Positions 54,230 to 64,000 of a stretch of DNA of 64,000 nt are shown here, piece by piece. The notes beneath the pieces were generated by a model. It worked only from the letters and a program-made list of their open reading frames with translations, was not told the origin of the DNA and did no database searches. A program made the position numbers and the translations under genes. The stretch comes from Chitinivorax tropicus (GTDB taxonomy: Bacteria > Pseudomonadota > Gammaproteobacteria > Burkholderiales > SCOH01): positions 1-64,000 of the forward strand of contig NZ_JACHHY010000003.1 of NCBI RefSeq assembly GCF_014202905.1, in the 5' to 3' direction. The stretch's first letter is position 1; every line of letters starts with the position of its first letter.

Positions 54230-54655
54230 TCAAGAGGCGGATCGCTGTTTGAGTTGGCGCTGTAACAGCGCATCCAGCTTGTCTCTCACCTCCGGGGCTT
54301 TGACGGCGTCCGCCAACTCCGCCAGGCTGGCCAGCGCAGCATCACTCATCTGGGCGTGTTTGGGTTGCATCGGCTTTTCTTCCACTACGCTGACTTTGAT
54401 GCGGATATCCGTCGCCCCAAACCCTGCCCCTGCCAACTTTTTCAACAGACTGGGGACTTGTTGTCGCACCCGTGTTGCAATGGCAGCATTCTCCGCGAAA
54501 ATCACCAACACACTGCCATCCCAACGAACGACCTGCAGACCATTGCCTTGGGCGGGCAGGAGCGAAGCAACTCTCCGGTGAATGGCCAACATGCGCTCTG
54601 CTTGCTTGAAAACAGACATATCGCTATTCGGGAGCCAATCTTTGATTTTTGGCAT
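54230..54655 (-). CDS. dciA: DciA-like DUF721 protein
   Basis: A 141-residue protein with an N-terminal KH-like DUF721 domain (about residues 15-95; FKQAERMLAIHRRVASLLPA, then LQVVRWDGSVLVIFAENAAI) and a charged C-terminal helix. DciA loads the replicative helicase in bacteria lacking DnaC, and genes of this family commonly lie beside secA as here. Identification rests on domain pattern and the neighbour. It is divergent from secA with a 281-base gap. Confidence 0.82.
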   Translation of the reverse strand: MPKIKDWLPNSDMSVFKQAERMLAIHRRVASLLPAQGNGLQVVRWDGSVLVIFAENAAIATRVRQQVPSLLKKLAGAGFGATDIRIKVSVVEEKPMQPKHAQMSDAALASLAELADAVKAPEVRDKLDALLQRQLKQRSAS

Positions 54656-54791
54656 AACACTTGAATTTTACAGGGCTACCCACATCTTAGCCGGGGTAGC
54701 CTTGTGCCGCCAAGTGTCAATGTTGGTCTGACAAAGCCGTTGACCAGCTTGCGGGTGCGCGGCAATCCTGAGCTATGGTAAGATGCCAAGG

Positions 54792-54811
54792 TTTTGCATC
54801 TTCATGCAAAA
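54792..54811 (+). promoter_or_regulatory. secA leader inverted repeat 1
   Basis: TTTTGCAT (54792-54799), CTTC loop, ATGCAAAA (54804-54811): a perfect 8-bp dyad 126 bases before secA. It may be an operator or an RNA hairpin. The ATG of a possible leader peptide forms the start of its right arm. Confidence 0.5.
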
Positions 54812-54917
54812 TGCATTTGGGATATGGATTGTGTTTGCCCAGGAATGCTCGGCAAGGGGAAGGTTATACCTCCCCTTGACTTTTATGAACGATAAGATCA
54901 ATTGGCTGTTGTTATAA
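54804..54917 (+). CDS. Possible secA leader peptide (37 residues)
   Basis: ATG 54804 opens a 38-codon frame ending TAA 54915-54917, 19 bases before secA. It reads [20 protein letters not shown], then [17 protein letters not shown]. The first 12 residues are hydrophobic, a little like an export signal. SecM-type arrest peptides control secA in gammaproteobacteria, and this location is the same, but no known arrest motif is recognised and the frame lacks a clear RBS. It could be a chance frame. Confidence 0.25.
   Translation: MQNAFGIWIVFAQECSARGRLYLPLTFMNDKINWLLL
54853..54878 (+). promoter_or_regulatory. secA leader stem-loop 2
   Basis: CAAGGGGA (54853-54860) pairs with TCCCCTTG (54871-54878); after one bulged A a further GG/CC pair extends the stem around a TTATA loop. 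It is followed by ACTTTTATG and lies 59 bases before secA. The GC-rich stem plus T4 suggests an attenuator or ribosome-access control element. Confidence 0.55.
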
Positions 54918-54936
54918 AGCCAGACAAGAAACGCCC

Positions 54937-57663
<2,727 letters not shown>

Positions 57664-57678
57664 TTGAATGCATGGATG

Positions 57679-57707
57679 AAAAACCCGCAGATTCTGCGGG
57701 TTTTTTA
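57679..57707. terminator. Bidirectional terminator after secA
   Basis: AAAAACCCGCAG-ATT-CTGCGGGTTTTTTA. The A run and T run serve secA and the convergent chemotaxis gene. Confidence 0.93.
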
Positions 57708-57747
57708 TTGTCTGCCAGATGCCTGGAAACATGTTGACGAAACCTGA

Positions 57748-59421
57748 TCATGACTTCAAGAGCGCCTCGTGCTGCAGGCCGAACATGAAACCGCCCCAAT
57801 GCCGCCCCTTGTGATGGATGGGTACAGACACCAAGGCAAATATGTCGCCAATATCACGCACATAAGCTTGAAACAGGAGGTCGCCTTCGTCTTGTCCACA
57901 TTTGTATAACATGGGGTTGCCATTGTGGAAGCGCTTGTCGCGGCTGTAGGCGGTATTGTGGGCTACATCGCTTGTCTGGGGTTGGCAGTATTTGCTGACA
58001 TGCGTGGGCGGATACGTATCTTCCTTGGTTACCATGACAGCTAGGTCGCAACCTGGAATGGATGCAGCCGTCTGGTCGAAAAATGGCCTGAAGACCTTTT
58101 CGAATGCCATGTCATAGCTAGTGTGGTACTGCTGTGGGTTGGTGCCGGCAATAGCTTTGAATTGCCTGTCAAATAAGTTCTGCCCATCCCTCGACAGCTG
58201 ATCCAGCATCGCCTCGCACTGCGTCCGGCAGGCATTCAATTGCAAGATGATCCGATCGAATGCGTCGTTACCCAGCTGAAAACAGCCAAGCTCCCGCATG
58301 ACATGTTCGGCTGCATTGATCAGGTCCTTCGAGGTGGTAAAGCAATTCTGCATTTGTACGGACATGCTGACAGTCAGCTCATTCATCGCGCCAACGTTGT
58401 GATGCACATCGTGATTGTTGGCGGATAGTGCGTCGATCGCGCCACGGATGGAGTCAATTTCTGTATTGACACGATGACTGCCATTTGCAAATTCAACCAG
58501 CTGTGAAGTTGCCGCGCGTAGCACCTCGCTGGCTCGACCGATATTTTCTGCAATGGTCGTGGCGGATGTCGAGGTTTCTTGCGACTGGATGTGGATGCGC
58601 TGGGCCTTGTCGGTGATATTTTCTGCCAGGCTGCGGGTGCGCTCCGCCAGTTTCCGGACCTCGTCGGCGACAACCGCGAACCCTCGGCCTGCCTCGCCAG
58701 CCCGCGCGGCCTCGATTGCAGCATTGAGCGCCAGCAGATTGGTCTGGTCTGATATCTCGCGTATTTCACCCACGCTGCTGATGATTGTCTCTGTATCCTC
58801 CAGCAGTTTGCCGATGCTGGACGTGAAGCCTTGCATCACATTGGCGGCTTGCAGGGCGTTTTCATTGGCAATGGCCATGTCACCACGGGTGGATTCAGCG
58901 CCCGTGGCGAGATCTTGTGTGAAGCCTGCAATCACGGTAATGGAGTGCTTGACGTTATCTACTTCCTGACTTGAGCGTTCTGTCGACGAAAAGATATCCT
59001 GAGCTAACGTGCGCTGTTCCTGTGCTTTGTTATTGGCATCTTTGATCTGCTGCCCGATCTGTGCGGCTTCGATCGATAGCTTGATATTGTTGCGCCGGAC
59101 GCCCATTAGCGTGTGTGCCAAGCCTTGTCGAAAGCTGTTCAAGGCATGTGCGATCATGTTCAGCTCTCCGCCTGGTGGCAGAATGACCTGTGTGAGGTCT
59201 TTTGACTTGCGATGGCCTATGTCCTGAATGGACTCAGCAAGCCTGTCAAGCGGCTTGCATACTGCTACGTTCAACCAGAGTGCGCCGCCCACCATGGTCA
59301 GCAGACCAAGCAATGAAATGAATACCGCAGTGTTGGTGGCGTCATGGTTGAGCAGCGCAATCACTGCCCCAGACAGAGGGATCAGCTGCATGAGCAATGC
59401 GCCGAATACGTACTTCCGCAT
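57748..59421 (-). CDS. Methyl-accepting chemotaxis protein with C-terminal sensor-like domain
   Basis: The 557-residue protein has two membrane helices close together (about residues 5-24 and 32-52) separated by only about seven residues, so there is no periplasmic ligand domain. A HAMP-like segment follows ([13 protein letters not shown]), then a signalling hairpin around residue 245 ([20 protein letters not shown]). Unusually, about 150 residues follow the signalling domain, including [20 protein letters not shown] and [20 protein letters not shown]. The latter resembles Cache-like/PAS-like C-terminal domains seen in some betaproteobacterial and Vibrio transducers. ATG 59421 begins at the first helix. 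Confidence 0.88.
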   Translation of the reverse strand: MRKYVFGALLMQLIPLSGAVIALLNHDATNTAVFISLLGLLTMVGGALWLNVAVCKPLDRLAESIQDIGHRKSKDLTQVILPPGGELNMIAHALNSFRQGLAHTLMGVRRNNIKLSIEAAQIGQQIKDANNKAQEQRTLAQDIFSSTERSSQEVDNVKHSITVIAGFTQDLATGAESTRGDMAIANENALQAANVMQGFTSSIGKLLEDTETIISSVGEIREISDQTNLLALNAAIEAARAGEAGRGFAVVADEVRKLAERTRSLAENITDKAQRIHIQSQETSTSATTIAENIGRASEVLRAATSQLVEFANGSHRVNTEIDSIRGAIDALSANNHDVHHNVGAMNELTVSMSVQMQNCFTTSKDLINAAEHVMRELGCFQLGNDAFDRIILQLNACRTQCEAMLDQLSRDGQNLFDRQFKAIAGTNPQQYHTSYDMAFEKVFRPFFDQTAASIPGCDLAVMVTKEDTYPPTHVSKYCQPQTSDVAHNTAYSRDKRFHNGNPMLYKCGQDEGDLLFQAYVRDIGDIFALVSVPIHHKGRHWGGFMFGLQHEALLKS

Positions 59422-59659
59422 TATGTTCCTCGCTTTTTGAATAAGCTTTTGATTGTTAATTGATGCTTGATCATGGCCCAAGCATGCCAGTGTGTCGCAT
59501 TGTTGTGGATCAGTTTGTCTACGCCGTCGGATCTTATTGTCATCGCTTGCGCCAAAGCAGTGCCAACAGGGCCCAGGGCTGAGTAGCATGGGTCACTGGG
59601 CAAATCACCATGTAGCTCAGGCAGCGCATTTTCAGGCGCTACCTGGCCGATTGCGCAAA

Positions 59660-60784
59660 TTACTGAATCGTTGCGGTGATGCTGGCTGCTGGTGCAGCCT
59701 GGCGCACCCGAGCTGCTGGGGGGAGTAGCTCTGGATGTTGGTCGCAGAACTGGTGGCCAGCCTGATGACCGATTTCGTACAGGTAGCTCAGATTGGAGCT
59801 GGACCAATCCATGATTTCAGGCCAATAAGTGGTTGGGATATTACCCATCAAATCGACCTTCAACAATCGCCGCTTTTGGCTGCCATCGCTGTCCACGTTG
59901 TGGAGCAGCTCAAACAGCCGGATGTCATCCTTGGCAATTTCCACCAGCGGTGTGATGATTGACTGAACCCACGCATCATATAAATTGCGAGGTGTGCGAA
60001 TCAGCTTGTCTGCCCCCAAAATATCGAATATCACCAAGGTATCTACATCGCGCTCGCAGCCGGGCCTTCTGTCATCGTCAGAGACCAGCGCCTTGAAATT
60101 CAAGGTATCGATTGCAGCCCCCTCGATGTAGTCACAGCCGTTCAAATGATAGGGGGGGTAGATCAGAGGGAAGGAAAATGCGCATCGCAAATGGGCTGGC
60201 GTGATCTCCTTTTTACCCCAGATTGTCATTTCTGACTGCGTGACATTGTAGGCATTGATATAGAACTCCGGTTTGATCTTCGCAATGGCATCGAAGTCGA
60301 TCACTTGCTCGGCAAAGGGAAGGTGAGCACACATTCCAAGGCTTTGGCCGCTGAGGTCGGACGGCGACAGCGTCGCCAATATCAACCGCAACCAGTCACC
60401 AACGAACCCTGAAATACCCTCCCCGGACCAGCTTTGGACAATGGGTCGGGTGAACGGATTGTGCGCCAACATATTCCGATACCAATCCGCAGCGATGCCT
60501 GGTTTCATGAATACTTTGTAATTCACCGGGAACAGCTCATAAATCGGGTCAGATACCCCAACGGTAGACCAGGCCTTAAGCGCCTGAATTGCATCACCAT
60601 CCTTGGGGGCTTGATACAGGAGCCCCATCAATGCGCCAGCCCCCGATGTTGAAATCACGTCAAATTCGAGCTTGCGCTCAATGAAGGCGACCAATGCACC
60701 AGCCATCAGACTGGAGTTTGGAGCGCCGCCTCCAATTAGGAGAGCGGTACGAGAACTGCGATGTGTTGAGAGTTTCCCTGCCAT
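59660..60784 (-). CDS. Patatin-like protein with degenerate catalytic motifs
   Basis: A 374-residue patatin-fold protein. The oxyanion loop reads LLIGGGAPNSSLMAGALVAF (about residues 15-34) where active enzymes have GGGxRG. The nucleophile elbow region is VISTSGAGALMGLLYQAP (about 43-60), so the usual GxSxG reads STSGAG. The second dyad motif D-G-G/A is changed to IEGAAIDTLNF, replacing the catalytic aspartate by glutamate. Activity is therefore doubtful, although the fold and YPPYHLNGCDYIEG context are conserved. It might be a lipid-binding or regulatory relative, or use altered chemistry. Start ATG 60784 (MAGKLST). Confidence 0.78.
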   Translation of the reverse strand: MAGKLSTHRSSRTALLIGGGAPNSSLMAGALVAFIERKLEFDVISTSGAGALMGLLYQAPKDGDAIQALKAWSTVGVSDPIYELFPVNYKVFMKPGIAADWYRNMLAHNPFTRPIVQSWSGEGISGFVGDWLRLILATLSPSDLSGQSLGMCAHLPFAEQVIDFDAIAKIKPEFYINAYNVTQSEMTIWGKKEITPAHLRCAFSFPLIYPPYHLNGCDYIEGAAIDTLNFKALVSDDDRRPGCERDVDTLVIFDILGADKLIRTPRNLYDAWVQSIITPLVEIAKDDIRLFELLHNVDSDGSQKRRLLKVDLMGNIPTTYWPEIMDWSSSNLSYLYEIGHQAGHQFCDQHPELLPPAARVRQAAPAASITATIQ

Positions 60785-61050
60785 GATCACTCCTCGGACA
60801 ATGAATACCCGCCAGGCCGCGCGAGGACAGGTTAAAGACACGCCTCAATGATTTGCCCGTGATCCGGGCAAGCGCCAGCTGGTCAGGTGCACGATATTGA
60901 TTTTGAGCAAAGGAGTGGAGTGCTGACACCGCTGATACAGGCCACGCCACTGCTCAAGTCAGTGAACTGCAATTGGCATTGTAGACAGTGATTTTAAAAT
61001 CTGTGGTGCATTGCACCATGCGTATATCACGAGACACATGCATGAAGGCA

Positions 61051-61124
61051 TGGAGCGGGTGAACGGAATCGAACCGTCGTATGCAGCTTGGGAAGCTGCC
61101 GTTCTACCATTGAACTACACCCGC
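61051..61124 (-). tRNA. tRNA-Gly(CCC)
   Basis: 74 bases including encoded CCA. On the minus strand the acceptor is GCGGGTG/CACCCGC, the D-arm is GTTCAATGGTAGAAC, and the anticodon loop is CTTCCCAAG with CCC (template 61090-61092). The T-arm is ACGGTTCGATTCCGT. The sequence closely follows E. coli glyU. Confidence 0.95.
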
Positions 61125-61151
61125 TCAGGAAGAGGCGCCATTCTAGTCGCG

Positions 61152-63041
61152 TTATCCTTCACTGGCAACCCGCTTTTGCTCAAAAAAGTGGTTGTCCATC
61201 AGATTGGACGCGGGTTGATATTCGCTGACCAAGGTTTGCAGTGTCTGCCGAACTTCATTTTCATTTGGCCGCCTCGACTGTGTCACCCAGTCGATAGCCA
61301 GTTTCAGCCAAGTTTGCTCGGCGGGTCGAGCCTTGGCGATACGCAATTTCGGGTGATGAGTCGGCAAGGTATGCTCGTCATCTGCAAGCAGTTCTTCGTA
61401 GAGCTTTTCACCGGGTCGTAAGCCAGTGAATTCAATGGAGATTTGGGATTCGTTGAACCCAGAAAGGCGAATCATCTCTCTCGCCAAGTCCACAATTTTG
61501 ATCGGCTTTCCCATGTCCAGGACAAAGATCTGGCCTTGTTTACCCATCAGACCTGCTTGCAGTACCAGTCTTGCCGCCTCTGGAATGGACATGAAGTAGC
61601 GGGTGATGTCGGGGTGGGTCACTGTAATCGGCCCACCATGCTCGATTTGCTCACGGAACTTGGGGACAACACTACCATTGCTACCCAGCACATTTCCAAA
61701 GCGGACGATGACAAATTCCGTATCATGGTGTCCCTGCAGGCTCTGGCAGATCATTTCCGCCATGCGCTTGGTGGCACCCATGACGTTGGTCGGATTGACG
61801 GCCTTATCAGTTGAAATCAGCACAAATTTTTTGACTTCATATTCCAGGCTGGCCATGGCAAGGCAGTATGTGCCAAAGACATTATTTCTGACGGCCTCCC
61901 AGGCGTTGCAGCTTTCCATGAGCGGGACGTGTTTGTAAGCAGCTGCGTGAAAGACCAATGCCGGGCTGAAGCGTAACATCACATCATCCAGACGGGCTTT
62001 ATCTCTGACATCTCCAACCAAGTAGTCGATCAATTGTTCTGGGTGTTTTTGTTCAAACTCTTGTTCGATCGTGTATAGGGCAAATTCGCTTTGCTCGAAC
62101 AACACCAAGCGACGTGGTTTGAATCTGAGAATCTGCCGTGCCAGCTCCGAACCAATTGAACCACCCGCACCACTGACCAGTACAACCTGATCGGTAATCA
62201 GGTGTTTGAGCCCGGCGATATCCAGGTTGACGGGGCTTCTGCCAAGTAATTCATCGATTTCCACTTCTTTGACGGCTGAAATGGATACATTGCCTGATAG
62301 CAGATCATCCAGCGATGGCACGGTCAGGACTTTTACCGAAGCAGCTTCACACGCTCTAACCATGCGCTCTCGTTCTGCTGGTTCGGCTGAGGGTGCAGCA
62401 ATGACGCATGTTGTCACCCCCATGCGCCTTGACCAGGTACTCAATTCTTGAGTGGCGCCCAGAACCTTGACACCATGAATCTCACGTTTGTGTTTGGCTG
62501 GATTATCATCCAGCAGCCCGACGACACGCCATTTCGGATGCCGGGAGAGATCCCATAGCAGTTTGGAGGCCGCTGCCCCCGCCCCAATGACGAGGATGGG
62601 TTCGCGATCGGCAACATATTCGATTCTATCTTTCCATGAGCGGTAGAGGGCTCGACTGCCACCCATGATGCAGATCAGCAACAGGGGATTCAAAATCGCC
62701 ACGGACCTTGGGATATGGCTGATCTGCAACATATAGATCAACAAAAAAGTCGCCATGGTCCCAACGGAAACAGCAGCCACGATATTTTTCAGGTCTGGCA
62801 GACTTGCATATCGCCAGATGCCACGATAGAGGCCGAACTTCCAGAAGAAGATCGTGTAAAGGCTGACAGCTAATGCCATGGAGTACCAGACGGCTTGTGA
62901 GAAGGGCATTGGTAGGTTCAGATTGAAGCGCAACCAGAACGATAGATACCATGCCAAGCAGGCGGCAAAAACATCATGGCCGAATGCCAGTAAGGGTAGT
63001 AGCCCATATTGGGCGAAATAACTGAATGTGATTTTTTTCAT
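61152..63041 (-). CDS. NDP-sugar 4,6-dehydratase/epimerase, PglF/WbpM/CapD type
   Basis: A 629-residue membrane enzyme that converts a UDP-HexNAc (usually UDP-GlcNAc) to the 4-keto-6-deoxy form for surface polysaccharides or glycoproteins. Four N-terminal membrane helices (about residues 10-140) lead into a first Rossmann domain (about 150-270). The catalytic short-chain dehydrogenase domain follows: VSGAGGSIGSELARQILRF (about 305-323), DVRDKARLDDV, and VLISTDKAVNPTNVMGATKR (about 413-432). In this family methionine replaces the usual tyrosine of YxxxK, as seen here (MGATKR). Start ATG 63041. Part of the surface-sugar locus that continues beyond the right edge. Confidence 0.92.
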   Translation of the reverse strand: MKKITFSYFAQYGLLPLLAFGHDVFAACLAWYLSFWLRFNLNLPMPFSQAVWYSMALAVSLYTIFFWKFGLYRGIWRYASLPDLKNIVAAVSVGTMATFLLIYMLQISHIPRSVAILNPLLLICIMGGSRALYRSWKDRIEYVADREPILVIGAGAAASKLLWDLSRHPKWRVVGLLDDNPAKHKREIHGVKVLGATQELSTWSRRMGVTTCVIAAPSAEPAERERMVRACEAASVKVLTVPSLDDLLSGNVSISAVKEVEIDELLGRSPVNLDIAGLKHLITDQVVLVSGAGGSIGSELARQILRFKPRRLVLFEQSEFALYTIEQEFEQKHPEQLIDYLVGDVRDKARLDDVMLRFSPALVFHAAAYKHVPLMESCNAWEAVRNNVFGTYCLAMASLEYEVKKFVLISTDKAVNPTNVMGATKRMAEMICQSLQGHHDTEFVIVRFGNVLGSNGSVVPKFREQIEHGGPITVTHPDITRYFMSIPEAARLVLQAGLMGKQGQIFVLDMGKPIKIVDLAREMIRLSGFNESQISIEFTGLRPGEKLYEELLADDEHTLPTHHPKLRIAKARPAEQTWLKLAIDWVTQSRRPNENEVRQTLQTLVSEYQPASNLMDNHFFEQKRVASEG

Positions 63042-63637
63042 ATTTTTTGCCAATGGGCTAGCACACTTGCCCCGGGTGCTTGCGCAGGAACAGGACAATT
63101 CCTGCCATTGCATCGATGAAGTTCAAAATGTGTATGGCGCAGATTTTAATATTGCAAAGTAGTAATATTGTTGTGTTCTGGTTTGCCTGTGCTGACCACC
63201 GCTGCGGTCATGACAAGTGCTGCAGTAGCTCCACCAGCGTGCCGTGCAGCCCACTGTGTTTCTTTCTCAATGATCCATCACGTATTTTGATAAATCTGCC
63301 AAGTGGTATGGGCTGCGGATTTCATTGGTGAATTGGTGGAATGCACTTGATAATGCTAGCCGAAATCTTGGTAAAGCGCTATTTTAACGTTCCCTGATGC
63401 AGGTCGCTATAAATTCGTTGATGTTGATATGTAAGCTGGTTTTGGTAGAATTGCGTAAAATGCGCTCGTCATTATTCCGGTTTGCTGATACATGACAGGC
63501 CTATTGTAGGTGTGCCTTGCCGACATCATGGATTTTGACATATCGAACAAACCTCGTTCTGCGATGCCACGAATTCATTGAGCTATTTGTCGGCAGTAAA
63601 TGATCCCCCTTTCTGAAATCAATCGGTCACGATCGAT
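63042..63637. other. Divergent regulatory region at the start of the exopolysaccharide locus
   Basis: 596 bases without a supportable gene, AT-richer than the flanking genes. It lies between the divergent dehydratase and sugar-transferase genes and should carry both promoters. No convincing sigma-54 GG-N10-GC element, riboswitch or terminator was recognised. A TGGTAGAATTGCGTAAAAT stretch near 63444-63462 is the only promoter-like sequence noticed. Confidence 0.4.
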
Positions 63638-64000
63638 ATGCTACGCATTTTCAATCACTATGTTCCATTAGCCACATTGTTGCTGCTATTCATCGAGCTG
63701 CTGGCAATTGGGTTGTCGATATATGCTGTGAATTATATGCCTTGGCAGCAGCTGGGGATTGCTGGTATGCACCAGCTCACTCAGCCGGTCTTGCCCAAGG
63801 CCGCGTTTGTGTCCCTGCTCATGGTGGCTGTCATGGCAGCCTGCGGCCTGTATCAATCGGCCTTTGTAGGCGGGATGCGTGAAATCGCGGTTCGGTTGTT
63901 CGTCGCATTTGGCCTCCCCAGTATTGCCATGGCGGTTTTGATCTATTGGCTGGAGTCGATGCGCTTCGGTGCGCGGGAAATGTTCTGGTCAATTTTGGTG
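63638..64000 (+). CDS. Membrane sugar transferase, PEP-CTERM/EpsB_2-type, 5' part (partial)
   Basis: ATG 63638 opens a frame that runs off the right edge after 121 codons. The start MLRIFNHYVPLATLLLLFIE followed by four hydrophobic helices (about residues 8-32, 54-75, 82-104 with a linker) is typical of the N-terminus of polyprenyl-phosphate hexose-1-phosphate transferases associated with PEP-CTERM exopolysaccharide loci (TIGR03013-like, from memory). The catalytic C-terminal domain is outside the window, so the assignment depends on the N-terminus and the dehydratase next door. Confidence 0.6.
   Translation, partial: MLRIFNHYVPLATLLLLFIELLAIGLSIYAVNYMPWQQLGIAGMHQLTQPVLPKAAFVSLLMVAVMAACGLYQSAFVGGMREIAVRLFVAFGLPSIAMAVLIYWLESMRFGAREMFWSILV

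Overview
The window looks like chromosome from a Gram-negative betaproteobacterium, probably of the Neisseriales/Chromobacteriaceae kind. The evidence is the lptD-surA-pdxA-rsmA block, a complete tolQRAB-pal-cpoB set, a stand-alone ribB behind an FMN riboswitch, amgK-murU cell-wall recycling, dciA beside secA, and the start of an exopolysaccharide locus with a PEP-CTERM-type sugar transferase. This placement rests on gene content only; genus cannot be fixed from the sequence. No insertion sequence, prophage, CRISPR array or rRNA was seen.

Layout. 1-2.1 kb: the 3' end of a multi-pass membrane protein resembling type VI secretion effectors of the VasX/BTH_I2691 kind, overlapped by a DUF6708-like membrane protein (possible immunity partner). 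2.4-15.2 kb: housekeeping and small-molecule genes (nudC, a frameshifted HIT-family gene, XRE-cupin regulator/GNAT pair, DUF2939 protein, ilvA, rpiA, phoU-ppx-corA, yfcF, lgt, benE). 15.4-23.8 kb: the most unusual part, eight co-directional genes: a coiled-coil protein, a substrate-binding protein fused to an OmpA peptidoglycan-binding domain, a SsuC/TauC-type permease, its ATPase, a two-helix membrane protein, a PspA/IM30 (ESCRT-III superfamily) protein, a two-module AAA+ ATPase and a TerB-like protein. I read it as an envelope or membrane-maintenance machine spanning cytoplasm, inner membrane and peptidoglycan. 24-29 kb: ilvD, a periplasmic thioredoxin-like protein, an alkyltransferase-like protein, a DUF456 protein, a ceramidase-like membrane protein and an XRE regulator. 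29.1-32.5 kb: gltIJKL glutamate/aspartate importer. 32.7-38.2 kb: lptD-surA-pdxA-rsmA on the minus strand. 38.3-40 kb: amgK-murU. 40-44.5 kb: a PAS/pseudo-kinase protein, ruvC-ruvA, ribB with its riboswitch, ruvB and a small membrane protein. 44.6-50.8 kb: tolQRAB-pal-cpoB followed by queE-queC. 50.8-51.2 kb: three tRNA-Lys genes with promoter and terminator. 51.3-57.7 kb: a response-regulator diguanylate cyclase, lpxC, a tiny membrane protein behind a G10 tract, dciA and secA. 57.7-64 kb: a methyl-accepting protein, a degenerate patatin, tRNA-Gly(CCC), a PglF/WbpM-type NDP-sugar dehydratase and the beginning of a membrane sugar transferase.

Envelope biogenesis recurs across the window: Lgt, LptD, SurA, LpxC, Tol-Pal, SecA, AmgK/MurU, and the PspA/AAA/ABC/OmpA cluster. 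The strongest candidate for a little-described system is that cluster at 15463-23783. Secondary candidates are the secA leader (two hairpins and a possible 37-codon leader peptide), the G10-preceded small membrane protein between lpxC and dciA, and the VasX-like/DUF6708 pair at the left edge.
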